Counted from the first letter of the stretch, positions 28,067 through 37,894 are shown. The stretch is 64,000 nt of DNA from an uncultured Mycoplasmatota bacterium (GCA_900553395.1 USDJ01000006.1:17097-81096); one strand, 5' to 3'. Notes: generated by a model not told the origin, from the sequence alone. Numbers and translations: made by a program.

Positions 28067-30565
28067 CTAGTTCATTTTGTCTTTTTCTAATTTAAATATT
28101 ATATTAGCTAATTTAGAATTGAATCTTTTTAAATAAATATTTTTTAAGGTAAACTTTTTAATATATTTATTATTTTTATAATTTGGGAACTTCTCATTAA
28201 CTTTATTAATTACGTATATAACACCTTTATCAAATTCTTCTTTATTTTTTGTTTTAGCTAATCTTTTAATAAAAGTGCCATATAAATATCTAACATAAGA
28301 ATATTCTATTTCATCTAAATAGTTGGTATACTTTTTGTTGCTATTATATAACTCGGCAATACCATCAAGATTTTCAATTAATTGATATAACTTCTTATCA
28401 TATACATAAGTAAGTGAACCCTCGTGTTGAATGTAATAATATAGTGTTTCATCTACTGAGCCAATTGACTTTGCTATTGGAAAAACCCTATATAGAAATT
28501 CAACATCTTCACAAAAATTTGATCCAACTTTAAATTTAATGTTTTTCAAAATAGTTTTTCGATATATTTTGTTCCATATAACGTGATATGACGAAATTAA
28601 TGCATTTCTTTTTACATATTCATAATTGTCTAAAGTAGCACTAATTCCACAGGAAACTGTTTTTTCTTTGCTTGGATATACCATCAAAGCATTACAAGCA
28701 ACAATATCTAGATCATCATTCTTTGCTTTTTCATATAGTTTTCCGTACATAGTACTGTCCACATAATCATCCGAATCAACAAATCCAATGTACTCTCCTG
28801 TTGCTAAAGATAATCCAACGTTTCGTGCGTTTGAAACTCCACCATTTGTTATATGTTTTACAATGATATTTGAATATTTATTAGAATAATCATCTAAGAT
28901 TTTTCCACTTCCGTCTTTAGAGCCATCGTCAATAGCAATTATTTGTAAACTGTCCATCTCTTGATTTACTAAACTATCTAGACATTTAGATATATACTTT
29001 TCAGAATTATAAACAGGAACAATTACACTAACCTTTATTTTTTTATTATTTTTACTTTCTTTTCCATTATTTTTCATAACATATTTCTCCTTATCATGTC
29101 TTACAAAATGCAATAAATATCCACAGATAAAACCTAAAATAATTGTAACAACAAGTTCATCTAAAACGTGTCCACTATAAAATGAAATTCCAATACAAAC
29201 ATAAATAGAAATACATAAAACAGCAATCTTAAATCTTAATCTTTTTCTATATAGCATATATATAGCTGCATATGTAGCAATTAATATATAAGGAAGAAGA
29301 AATAATATTACTCCAAATATTCCTATAGTATAATAATGAACCGTAAAATCACTTTCTATGTATATCTTTGCATTTCTATATCTGGAATATCCCATTCCAA
29401 AATACTTATCTAATGGATTGCTATTTAATTCATAGATTCTCTTAGTTATTAATTTTTCTAAATTTCTATTACCTCCCCTTTCACTATATGGTAAATCCAT
29501 TGTATCTATCCAGAACTGGACATCATTTTCATATGGATATAATTCTAATATATATTCTGAAGGTATTGAAAAATAATTAGCATAATTTTTAACAAAATTA
29601 TTTTTGTCAGTATCTGATTCTAAATTTTTACGTTCAAGTAAAATATCTTCTCTTCCCTCGATATCACTTTCTATTTTCTCATAATCGTTAAAATTTTTTC
29701 TTAATGTTAGGGGGGAGAAACTCATAACTATCACTAATATTAAAAGACTCGCAACATATATGGCTATATTTTTTACTATAAACTTAAAATTTTCCTTTTT
29801 AAAAATAATGAAGAATAACCAAGAAATTAACATACAAAGCGCTACTAAAAGCCATCCATATGTTGAAACTCTTGTTCCTAACATAATCATTGAAATGGCA
29901 AGACAAACACTTGAAATATAGGATAATTTATCAGAAAATCTAATCGCATAATATATATTAATTGGTAATAGTAGCATAAGAACTGCACTAATTTGATTTG
30001 CCATATAGAAAAATCCTTTTGAAGCAAGATCTTCAAATTGATAACTATTATTTAAAAACCAATCAAATATATTTCCTGATATAAATCCAGTTCCATATGA
30101 TTTCAAAGAAATCTTAAATATGTTTGTAATAATAATTTCAAGTGAAAAAATAAGTGATACTATAACAATACTCTTTTTAAAAGTATCTTCTTTTATATTT
30201 GATTTATAAGTTATATACGCAATTGTAAAAGGTAATATGAGCCTTAAGTAATAAAAGAACTCTGTAACATATGAAAAAGTCATTGTTTCTAGAATAGCAC
30301 TATCGAATTTTAAAGAATTGTATATATGAAAAGCCATATATACTAAAAGCAAAAACAAATATATTAATATAAAAACTTTTTCTTTTTTTTCAAGCTTAAC
30401 TTTCAAAATAATTAAGATTAACATAATAAAGCAAAAAGCAACTCTAATTATTGTTGAAGGTGAAAACTTTAAGATTTTAGTTACTGATGGAGAAAAAAGC
30501 AAATAAAAATCTAAAAATGGTTGTAATATTATAAAAATTAATAATGCTCTGTCTATTTTTTTCAT
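28067..30565 (-). CDS. O-antigen polymerase-like membrane protein fused to a family 2 glycosyltransferase
   Basis: This is an 832-residue fusion. Residues 1 to about 480 carry a dozen hydrophobic segments and a long outer loop, as in Wzy/O-antigen ligase proteins. From about residue 505, VSVIVPVYNSEKYISKCL starts a cytoplasmic GT2 domain with IAIDDGSKDGSG, the NARNVG acceptor element and FVDSDDYV, the DxD-type metal site. One polypeptide would therefore both add a sugar inside and polymerise or ligate outside. The next gene starts 10 bp downstream. An unfused pair is the usual state. Confidence 0.87.
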   Translation of the reverse strand: MKKIDRALLIFIILQPFLDFYLLFSPSVTKILKFSPSTIIRVAFCFIMLILIILKVKLEKKEKVFILIYLFLLLVYMAFHIYNSLKFDSAILETMTFSYVTEFFYYLRLILPFTIAYITYKSNIKEDTFKKSIVIVSLIFSLEIIITNIFKISLKSYGTGFISGNIFDWFLNNSYQFEDLASKGFFYMANQISAVLMLLLPINIYYAIRFSDKLSYISSVCLAISMIMLGTRVSTYGWLLVALCMLISWLFFIIFKKENFKFIVKNIAIYVASLLILVIVMSFSPLTLRKNFNDYEKIESDIEGREDILLERKNLESDTDKNNFVKNYANYFSIPSEYILELYPYENDVQFWIDTMDLPYSERGGNRNLEKLITKRIYELNSNPLDKYFGMGYSRYRNAKIYIESDFTVHYYTIGIFGVILFLLPYILIATYAAIYMLYRKRLRFKIAVLCISIYVCIGISFYSGHVLDELVVTIILGFICGYLLHFVRHDKEKYVMKNNGKESKNNKKIKVSVIVPVYNSEKYISKCLDSLVNQEMDSLQIIAIDDGSKDGSGKILDDYSNKYSNIIVKHITNGGVSNARNVGLSLATGEYIGFVDSDDYVDSTMYGKLYEKAKNDDLDIVACNALMVYPSKEKTVSCGISATLDNYEYVKRNALISSYHVIWNKIYRKTILKNIKFKVGSNFCEDVEFLYRVFPIAKSIGSVDETLYYYIQHEGSLTYVYDKKLYQLIENLDGIAELYNSNKKYTNYLDEIEYSYVRYLYGTFIKRLAKTKNKEEFDKGVIYVINKVNEKFPNYKNNKYIKKFTLKNIYLKRFNSKLANIIFKLEKDKMN

Positions 30566-30577
30566 TTTTCCTTCCTT

Positions 30578-31741
30578 CTATCTAAATAAATCTTCTATTT
30601 TTTTTATTATAATCATGTTATTTTTATTATAATCATAATTCTCTAAATTTTTCTTATATTTATTTAAAACATCTAAATTATTTAATATAAATTTTAATCC
30701 TTGATAAAGGCCATCAGCACTATTTTCTACTATCTTTCCATTTTTATCATTATCGATTAATTCAAAAGTAGCTGAATTACTGGTAGCTAATACAGGTACC
30801 TTAAGTGTCATAGCTTCTACTATAACCAAACCGAAAGTTTCAAAAAATGAAGATAAAATAAATAAGTCTGAATTTATTATTTTTGAATACGGATTACTAG
30901 TCTCACCCATTAATTTAAATTTTTCATTTAATCCAAGATTATCAATTTTTAATAGCAAATTTTCTTTTTCTGGTCCATCTCCATATATTTTGAATTCAAC
31001 ATTTTCAATTAAATTTTCTTTTTCTAACTTTGAGACTGCCTCTAATAATCTATCATATCCTTTTATTTTATGAAGTCTACCTACTGATATAAATCGAAGT
31101 TTATCATTTTTATCAATTTGTACTTCCTCTTTTACTTTCTCTTTAATTCTATCTATATTTACCAAATTATTTATAACTTCACATTTGTCTTCTAAATGAT
31201 AAATATTATTAAAATCGTCCATTACGCCTTTTGATACAGCAATTATTTTATTAAATTTGGATAATATTTTTTTAAATAGCCTTTTATATTTGGCATTCGA
31301 ATTCATCGACCTATAATTGTAATGAAGCCAATGAATTTTGGTTTTACAGTCACCAAATCCAACAAAAAGAGCTGTAAATCCATCTTTAAAAGCAATTTCA
31401 ACGTCATAATCATCTTTTAATATTTTTTTTCTTTCACGCTTTATTCTATATTTTATTATACCAGTTTTCATGCTTAAAACTAATCTTATTTTCTTTAATA
31501 TTAATGATATATTCTTAGTTTTTAAAACTTCTTTTAAGGTTAAATCTATAGTTTCAAAATAACTAGTACCATATATTAAATTAACATCATCTGGTAAATT
31601 CTCTAATCTATTTCCATTATTGTGTAAGCATAATATATCAAACTTTAAATTTTTTCTATCAATCATGAACATCATATCTTCTAAAAGTATAGATACTCCA
31701 CCCATTTTTCGCTCATCAACTACAATTAGAATTTTTTTCAC
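30578..31741 (-). CDS. Family 4 glycosyltransferase
   Basis: The 387-residue GT-B enzyme has KILIVVDERKMGGVS at the start, VGRLHKIKGYDRLLEAV for the donor domain entry, and SSFFETFGLVIVEAM as the GT4 E-x7-E element. The start is a GTG at 31741, 7 bases after GTGAT. A longer reading from another GTG at 31753 overlaps the previous gene's end and lacks a spaced ribosome site. It adds one sugar to the growing lipid-linked repeat; the sugar is unknown. Confidence 0.9.
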   Translation of the reverse strand: MKKILIVVDERKMGGVSILLEDMMFMIDRKNLKFDILCLHNNGNRLENLPDDVNLIYGTSYFETIDLTLKEVLKTKNISLILKKIRLVLSMKTGIIKYRIKRERKKILKDDYDVEIAFKDGFTALFVGFGDCKTKIHWLHYNYRSMNSNAKYKRLFKKILSKFNKIIAVSKGVMDDFNNIYHLEDKCEVINNLVNIDRIKEKVKEEVQIDKNDKLRFISVGRLHKIKGYDRLLEAVSKLEKENLIENVEFKIYGDGPEKENLLLKIDNLGLNEKFKLMGETSNPYSKIINSDLFILSSFFETFGLVIVEAMTLKVPVLATSNSATFELIDNDKNGKIVENSADGLYQGLKFILNNLDVLNKYKKNLENYDYNKNNMIIIKKIEDLFR

Positions 31742-31745
31742 AGTA

Positions 31746-32699
31746 CTAATCACTTCCCCTCAATAAAAGTTTTAATAATTTATATTTTTTATTATAAATC
31801 AAATCACAAATTATTTTATATTTTATAGATTGTGATTTATAATACTTATTTTTTTTCCAGTTAGGAAAGTCTTCTCTAACAATTTTGACCACTCTATCAA
31901 GATCAAGAAAAGCAGAAAATTTTAAAAATCTAAGTGATGACGCATGTAGTAAATGTTCAATATATATCCATTCTATTTCTTCATTATACTTCTTATCACT
32001 ATTAAAATATTTTTTTAAATTTTCTAGTGCAATAAAAATATGTGTCAATTTTTCGTTATATTGTGTTTGGTTCATTGTTGAACCATTTCTAACTAAATAA
32101 TAATATAATTTTTCGTTAACAAATGAAATTTTTGATGCGAACAATCCCCAGGCTGGTACAACTGCAATATCTTCATAAGCTCTAATAGTTGGAAAATAAA
32201 GTTTATTATTTTTCAAAATATCTAGTTTAACAATTTTAAAGCAAGGTCCTGATTGATTAACTATGAAATTCTTATTACAATCCGCCACAAATTCTTTTTT
32301 GATATTATTACTTAGTATATTATAACTTTCATCAACAATATTATAATTACATACAACTATATCAGAATTGTCTAAAATAGATTTATTGTAAAGCTTTTTA
32401 CATATCTCAAAATCTACATAATCATCCGAATCAACAAACATAACAAATATTCCGTTCGAATTTTTTATACCCAAATTTCTCGCTGAAGCTTGACCAGCAT
32501 TGTTTTGAGATAAGACTACAATTCTTTTATCTTTCTTTAAATATTTGTTTATTATTTGTTCAGAGTTATCCGTACTACCATCGTTAACTAAAATAATTTC
32601 TATATCTTTTAATGTTTGATTTACCAAACTATTCAAACATTTATCCAAATACTTTTCCATATTATAAACAGGTACAATTATACTTATCTTGGGTTTCAT
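31746..32699 (-). CDS. Family 2 glycosyltransferase
   Basis: The 317 residues have the GT-A signatures ISIIVPVYNMEKYLDKCL, IILVNDGSTDNSE, SARNLG and FVDSDDYVD. This is close in motif style to the GT2 half of the polymerase fusion upstream in sequence order, so the two are probably paralogues. The C-terminal 110 residues are helical and may bind the acceptor. The ATG at 32699 has a TAAGGAGTTAAA site. It is probably a cytoplasmic step in repeat-unit assembly. Confidence 0.92.
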   Translation of the reverse strand: MKPKISIIVPVYNMEKYLDKCLNSLVNQTLKDIEIILVNDGSTDNSEQIINKYLKKDKRIVVLSQNNAGQASARNLGIKNSNGIFVMFVDSDDYVDFEICKKLYNKSILDNSDIVVCNYNIVDESYNILSNNIKKEFVADCNKNFIVNQSGPCFKIVKLDILKNNKLYFPTIRAYEDIAVVPAWGLFASKISFVNEKLYYYLVRNGSTMNQTQYNEKLTHIFIALENLKKYFNSDKKYNEEIEWIYIEHLLHASSLRFLKFSAFLDLDRVVKIVREDFPNWKKNKYYKSQSIKYKIICDLIYNKKYKLLKLLLRGSD

Positions 32700-32708
32700 T
32701 TTAACTCC

Positions 32709-35333
32709 TTATTTCAAAATGTTTTTCATAATAAATTCATATAGACGCTTAGCAGAATTACCATCTAAATGCGTATGATATTTTTTTAATTCTTCTTCAT
32801 ATTTTTCTTTATTATAATTATTATTTTTTAGATTTTTCAAATATTTTAGAAAATCTTTTTCATTATAAATATGTTCACCACTTATTATCTCATCATAATT
32901 TTCGCAACTAAGATATTTCTTATAGTAATCATAATCATCTAGTGTTACTCCGATCATATTTCTTTTAAGTAAATAATCAAAATATACTGATGAATAGTCA
33001 GTTATTAACGAATCAGTTCCACTTAAAAATTCATATAAATCTACTCCTAAATCCTGCAAATCAGCATCTAGAATTATTCTAAAATTAGATAATTTTTCAT
33101 TAGTCAAACTGCTTATATCTTGTGCTGGATGAGGTTTTAAATATATATATATATTATTTTTAATCAAATATTCATCTAATTCTTTTAGTTTCTCTAAATT
33201 ATCATAGATAGGTATTAATGTATCACTTATATTTATTTCTTTTATATTCTTATGTTTTCTATAAGTTGGTAACCACAATACCAATTTACAATTTTGTTGC
33301 AAATTTAATTTTTTCTTTATGTCTATATTTTTAAACAATGAGTCATTCCTTGCAAATCCAAAATCTCTAAATTTATCTACAGAATTATTAAACTTTTCAG
33401 CCAAGAATTCAAAGAAATAATTTCCAGGAAGTATAAAATAATCTGCTACACCACATTGACTTAAATATTCATCTACCTTTTTATAGCCTATACCGTGCAA
33501 CAAATGAATTCTCGTTTGATTAATATGCTTTTTGTGAACATATTTATTACAATCTATTATTAATTTAGCACTATAGTTATAGTAGATTGTCTTTATTTTT
33601 TCGAATGGAGTTTTTGGAAATAATTTTACAAATTTAACGTTTTTTATATTGTAATCCTTAAATTTTTTAGGATTATCAACAAACCATATAAGCTTGTATT
33701 TATCATTTAACTTTTTCTTTAGAAAGTAATTATAAACTGCTAAAGAATTATCAGACATATCAGGATTACTTTCAAATATAATATAGTTTTTTACTAATAG
33801 TTTTGGATATTTTTGATAGATTATTTTTTTTATTGACTGTCTAAAGCTCTTTTTATCATCATGAGTAAAAAATAACAAATAGATAACAAATAAATAACCT
33901 AAGGAATATATTACACAAAAGGTAAATAATAATATCCAACTAGTTATATTTATTTTTGTAAAGTACAAAATTGCTTTAAATATTATGGTGTATATAGAAG
34001 TTGCAAAAGTAATTCTTATAATATTCTTAAAATAAGTAATAACATCTATATTAACTTTTTTGTAATAATATATATTTATTATTATAATATTTCCTAATAA
34101 AAGTGAAGCAGAACTACCTATAGCAGCACCAATTGCGCCAAATCTTTTTGATAAAGGTATTGTTATAATAACATTTAAAAGCGCCACAAACAAATATACT
34201 ACAGACCTAAATTTATGCTTATTTTTTGCTTGACATATTGAAATTGCTGTATTTTGTGTCAAGGGTATAGTAGATGGAATTAAAATAATCAAGGCTATAT
34301 AATACGCATTAACATAATCAGCTCCACCCCATAATGTAACAAATGCTTTACCAAACAAAATAAATCCAAATAAAACTAAAAACATTACAATCATTTGAAT
34401 TTTCGAAATTTTGTTAAAAAAAGTAGAAACTTCATCATCAGAATTCTTCTTCTCAACCATTGAAACAATTTTTGGTAAACATACACCACTAATTGCTGTT
34501 GACATCTGTTCATACATTGTTCTAATCTGAGTAAATAAACCATATACTGCAACAACTGCTGTGCCGCATACTGCACCCAAAATTATTTGATCTGTATTGT
34601 TATATATACTATCAACAATCATAGCTAAAAATATGAAAAATGAATATGTAAATATCTCTTTAAAATATTTAAAGCAACTTTTGCTTATCTTAAATCTCAT
34701 ATCTAGCTTAACTATACAGTAATAAGCATTAATTAAGTTAATTGCTAAATTAAAAGCACTCATTAAAATCACTACAACAATTGCATTTGCACCATTAAAT
34801 AATGCATAAATTAAACTTATAGGATATAAAATTGCTTTAACAGTAAGTAAGCCTTTTTGAAAGGCAAACTTTTCTGACGAAATAATGTAACTGCCAAACA
34901 CACTGAGTGGAAATGCTATAGCAACATTAACAACCAATATCAAGATTATTATCCTAGCCGAATTCAACTCACTTGCAGTGAACTTTTGACCGAATAACAA
35001 CCCAACATTTTTATATAACAATACACCAATCAAAAGAGAAACTACGCAAATAATTAAATAGGAAATTAAAAACAAGCCATTTATTTCATTTTCTTCCTCT
35101 TTTTTTTCTAGTGACTTATATTTGGATGTGTATCTAATCATAGAATTACCAAACCCTAAATCCAACATAGATAAATAAGACATTATTGATAAAGCTATTG
35201 TATATAATCCATATTCACTTTTTCCCAAGCATTTAATTAAAAATGGAGTATATATAAATGTCATAATGGTGTTTACAAATATATACACATATGACATAAT
35301 AACTCCAAGTTTTCTTTGATTTTTCAACTTCAT
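32709..35333 (-). CDS. Wzx-type flippase fused to a TagF/TagB-like polyol-phosphate transferase
   Basis: This is an 874-residue fusion. Residues 1 to about 490 are a polysaccharide exporter (MATE/Wzx) with about 14 spans; TPFLIKCLGKSEYGLYT and LDLGFGNSMIRY are typical. From about residue 510 a CDP-glycerol:poly(glycerophosphate) transferase domain follows, with HLLHGIGYKKVDEYL near 611, YLKPHPAQD and SLITDYSSVYFDYL near 779. It could decorate a lipid-linked glycan with glycerol-phosphate on the inner face and then flip it. The gene upstream encodes a TagD-like CDP-glycerol synthase. The start is uncertain: ATG at 35333 is given, but TTG at 35327 has better spacing to GGTGAT. Confidence 0.88.
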   Translation of the reverse strand: MKLKNQRKLGVIMSYVYIFVNTIMTFIYTPFLIKCLGKSEYGLYTIALSIMSYLSMLDLGFGNSMIRYTSKYKSLEKKEEENEINGLFLISYLIICVVSLLIGVLLYKNVGLLFGQKFTASELNSARIIILILVVNVAIAFPLSVFGSYIISSEKFAFQKGLLTVKAILYPISLIYALFNGANAIVVVILMSAFNLAINLINAYYCIVKLDMRFKISKSCFKYFKEIFTYSFFIFLAMIVDSIYNNTDQIILGAVCGTAVVAVYGLFTQIRTMYEQMSTAISGVCLPKIVSMVEKKNSDDEVSTFFNKISKIQMIVMFLVLFGFILFGKAFVTLWGGADYVNAYYIALIILIPSTIPLTQNTAISICQAKNKHKFRSVVYLFVALLNVIITIPLSKRFGAIGAAIGSSASLLLGNIIIINIYYYKKVNIDVITYFKNIIRITFATSIYTIIFKAILYFTKINITSWILLFTFCVIYSLGYLFVIYLLFFTHDDKKSFRQSIKKIIYQKYPKLLVKNYIIFESNPDMSDNSLAVYNYFLKKKLNDKYKLIWFVDNPKKFKDYNIKNVKFVKLFPKTPFEKIKTIYYNYSAKLIIDCNKYVHKKHINQTRIHLLHGIGYKKVDEYLSQCGVADYFILPGNYFFEFLAEKFNNSVDKFRDFGFARNDSLFKNIDIKKKLNLQQNCKLVLWLPTYRKHKNIKEINISDTLIPIYDNLEKLKELDEYLIKNNIYIYLKPHPAQDISSLTNEKLSNFRIILDADLQDLGVDLYEFLSGTDSLITDYSSVYFDYLLKRNMIGVTLDDYDYYKKYLSCENYDEIISGEHIYNEKDFLKYLKNLKNNNYNKEKYEEELKKYHTHLDGNSAKRLYEFIMKNILK

Positions 35334-35339
35334 CACCTA

Positions 35340-36095
35340 CTATTTATTAATTTCAAAATCATAATTTATAAATTGATCTAAGCTTAAATTCTTATCGTCT
35401 ATATAGTAATCAGCATTTGGTTTTCCGAATCTAATCTCATCATATTTAACATTGTTTTTTTCCATCCAGTTTTTAGTAACATTTAAATATTTTTTTTCTA
35501 TTAATTCTATATTATTGCCACAACTATTTTGTCCACGTGCTGTAAATAATATTATTCGCCATCCTTTATCATGCAACTCGTTTATTTTTTTTATAACATC
35601 AGGATTAGGAATAGAATTTTCAAAATCTCTATTAATAGTAAAATTGATTGTATCATCTATATCTACAACAATAGTGTTATAAACTTTTGAATTTGATTTA
35701 GTGCTCTCCTTTATAATTTTTTTAGCCCTAGTAGTTGAGACATTAGGTGTTCTTTCAATAAATTTCACTTCACAGTATTCTTCAATATTAACTATATCAG
35801 GATAACCTTTATAATCGCTACCTATTGCAAATATATCAACATTTTCTTTTTTTAGTATCTCAAATTTGTCTTCTTGCTTATCTATTGGAACAACCTCATC
35901 TACAAATCTTATTGATTTAAGCATTTCTTTTCTTTGTTCATATGAATATGCTACAATTTTTCCACTTTTAGCAACACAAGAATCTGTATTGAGTCCAACC
36001 ACAAGGTAATCACCCATTTTTTTTGCTCTTTCTAAAAGTTTAATATGTCCTATATGCATAATATCGAATGTTCCAGTTGTCATTACTTTTATCAT
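35340..36095 (-). CDS. TagD-like cytidylyltransferase fused to a HAD phosphatase
   Basis: This is a 251-residue fusion. Residues 1 to about 130 form a glycerol-3-phosphate cytidylyltransferase-type domain: TTGTFDIMHIGHIKLLERA, with the HxGH site, and RTPNVSTTRAKK, the RTxGISTT-like loop. Residues about 137-251 are a HAD-like phosphatase with VVDIDDTI (D-x-D nucleophile), LFTARG and a late Asp pair in ADYYIDDKN. It would make CDP-glycerol or a related CDP-polyol and also dephosphorylate a precursor. It overlaps the tagO stop by 4 bp and precedes the TagF fusion, which would use the product. Confidence 0.9.
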   Translation of the reverse strand: MIKVMTTGTFDIMHIGHIKLLERAKKMGDYLVVGLNTDSCVAKSGKIVAYSYEQRKEMLKSIRFVDEVVPIDKQEDKFEILKKENVDIFAIGSDYKGYPDIVNIEEYCEVKFIERTPNVSTTRAKKIIKESTKSNSKVYNTIVVDIDDTINFTINRDFENSIPNPDVIKKINELHDKGWRIILFTARGQNSCGNNIELIEKKYLNVTKNWMEKNNVKYDEIRFGKPNADYYIDDKNLSLDQFINYDFEINK

Positions 36096-37138
36096 TTAAA
36101 ATTCCTCTCTTTCTTGTGATCAAATAATATATCCGTGCTAAAAACAAATAACATAAGGCTTATCATAAGTATTCCATATATTATATATCCAATTTCTTTA
36201 TCTACTAAAAGCCATATAATTGAAGCTACTGAAAATAAAGTAGTAATTAAATATATTATCAAAACTGTAGTCCTTATACTACAATTCCTTCTTAATAATT
36301 GATGATGAAAATGACTCTTATCTGGAGTTCCAATACTTTCACCCTTTAATTTCCTTCTTATTATCGCACAAACAGTATCAAGAATTGGTACCACAAGTAT
36401 GCAAAGAGGAATTATTATTGCTGACGTAAGAATTGTTTTAAATCCTAAAAGTGTTATAACAGAAATTATAAAGCCTAAAAACATAGAACCTGTATCTCCC
36501 ATAAATATCTTTGCTGGATAAAAATTATGAGCTAAAAATCCTAATGTTGAGCCTAACATTATAAATGTTATTACAACAGACAATCCAATTCTACCTTGAT
36601 AATAAGCTATTATTCCTATAGTAAGGAAAAATATAGAGCTTATTCCACTTGCTAGCCCATCAAGCCCATCTATTAAATTCATACAATTAATACATCCCAA
36701 AATAAATAATATCGTAATGGGATATGCAAAAATTTTAAAGTCGATATAAAATCCTAAGAAACTTACGTCTCTTAAAAGTAAATTTCCATAAAATACTACT
36801 ATAATTGCAGCGAGTATTTGCCCTACTAGCTTATGCGAAGCTTTCAATGGCTTAATATCGTCCAATATCCCAGTTATAATTATAACAAAGCTTCCTATTA
36901 ATATAGAATTCATTATAGCTGTGTGCTCGCCAAAAATCATATAACCTAGCAAAAAACCAGAATATATACCAAGGCCACCCATTCTTGGCATAGGTTTAGT
37001 ATGCACTTTTCTTGCATTAGGTATATCTAATGCACCTACGTGAAAAGCTATCTTTTTTATTATAGGTATTATACTAACAACAAAAACAAATGGTATAAAT
37101 ACCATACACAAAATTGTATTTAAGTTTATATTACTCAT
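36092..37138 (-). CDS. tagO: Undecaprenyl-phosphate GlcNAc-1-phosphate transferase (TagO/WecA family)
   Basis: This 348-residue polytopic enzyme has about ten spans. Family motifs are MPRMGGLGIYSGF, ILDDIKPLKASHKL, NLIDGLDGLASG, the catalytic MGDTGSMFLGF and PDKSHFHHQLLR, whose His cluster separates TagO/WecA from MraY. It transfers a HexNAc-1-phosphate to undecaprenyl phosphate, starting wall teichoic acid or surface glycan synthesis. It is the first gene of the long operon, with a good promoter just upstream and GGTTGGTGGTAAG as ribosome site. Confidence 0.95.
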   Translation of the reverse strand: MSNINLNTILCMVFIPFVFVVSIIPIIKKIAFHVGALDIPNARKVHTKPMPRMGGLGIYSGFLLGYMIFGEHTAIMNSILIGSFVIIITGILDDIKPLKASHKLVGQILAAIIVVFYGNLLLRDVSFLGFYIDFKIFAYPITILFILGCINCMNLIDGLDGLASGISSIFFLTIGIIAYYQGRIGLSVVITFIMLGSTLGFLAHNFYPAKIFMGDTGSMFLGFIISVITLLGFKTILTSAIIIPLCILVVPILDTVCAIIRRKLKGESIGTPDKSHFHHQLLRRNCSIRTTVLIIYLITTLFSVASIIWLLVDKEIGYIIYGILMISLMLFVFSTDILFDHKKERNFK

Positions 37139-37153
37139 CTTACCACCAACCTA

Positions 37154-37181
37154 ATTATATCATATTTAAGCTTTTTTACAA
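37154..37181 (-). promoter_or_regulatory. Sigma-A promoter of the tagO operon
   Basis: On the minus strand, -35 TTGTAA (37176-37181), a 16-bp spacer and a perfect -10 TATAAT (37154-37159) precede tagO by 15 bases. No terminator was found until after the MBOAT gene, so this promoter may drive about 17.7 kb. Confidence 0.75.
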
Positions 37182-37229
37182 ATAATTTGACATCTTTTTC
37201 AATAATTATTGCATATGTGATGTTAAATA

Positions 37230-37258
37230 TTTATTTTTACAAGTAAATAAGTTATAAT
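37230..37258 (+). promoter_or_regulatory. Probable promoter of the 206-aa gene
   Basis: A perfect -10 TATAAT (37253-37258) has a weak -35 TTTATT (37230-37235) at 17 bp. The start codon at 37274 is only 15 bases after the -10, leaving a leader of about 9 nt made of GGTGATAGT. Confidence 0.5.
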
Positions 37259-37273
37259 ATTTATGGTGATAGT

Positions 37274-37894
37274 ATGAAAGATAAAAAGATAGATTTAAGT
37301 GGAATTAAAGAAGACGATCTTGACAAAACTGCAAATTTTTACGACTTAATGTCAAGAAAAGAAAAAAGAAAAGCTAAAAAAAGTACTGAAGAAAATTCAG
37401 ATAATAAGCAAGTAAACAATGCCAATAATAAAGATAATGATATAGAAGAAATGATCAATGAAAAACGCAAAAGTACATCAGACTTATCTTCCAATATAAA
37501 AATCGCTAAAGAGGAAATTAAAAAAGGCGAATCTAAAAAAGATGAAAATCTTGGAAAAACTCAAATTTTAGAACTAACTAGGCAAATGAAGTTTAATTTT
37601 GAAGAAAAGAAAAAAGAAGTAAAAAATGAAAAGAAAAAAGGAATTTCAAAATTAAACATAATCGGCGAAGTAAACTTAATTTGTATTGGATATTATATAT
37701 ATTTATTAATATTTACGAACTATCAGGATAAAGAACTAAATTATATGATAACAGGTGGAATAATAGTTATGCTTGTCTTACTTTTCGGATTATCTGTTGT
37801 CACTAAAAAAAAATTAAGTAAGGCTTTCATGGTATTAAACATAATTGCTATTATTAGTTTTATAGCATTTAATATATATTCATTGATGTATTAA
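37274..37894 (+). CDS. Unknown protein with charged N-terminus and three C-terminal spans
   Basis: I do not recognise this 206-residue protein. Residues 1-125 are highly charged, rich in Lys, Glu and Asn, and look disordered with possible coiled-coil stretches. Residues about 132-150, 155-175 and 185-204 are hydrophobic spans. With no signal peptide the long tail should be cytoplasmic. The ATG is preceded by GGTGATAGT. It is divergent from tagO and convergent with the 155-aa gene, sharing a two-way terminator. Its role in the glycan locus is unknown. Confidence 0.75.
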   Translation: MKDKKIDLSGIKEDDLDKTANFYDLMSRKEKRKAKKSTEENSDNKQVNNANNKDNDIEEMINEKRKSTSDLSSNIKIAKEEIKKGESKKDENLGKTQILELTRQMKFNFEEKKKEVKNEKKKGISKLNIIGEVNLICIGYYIYLLIFTNYQDKELNYMITGGIIVMLVLLFGLSVVTKKKLSKAFMVLNIIAIISFIAFNIYSLMY

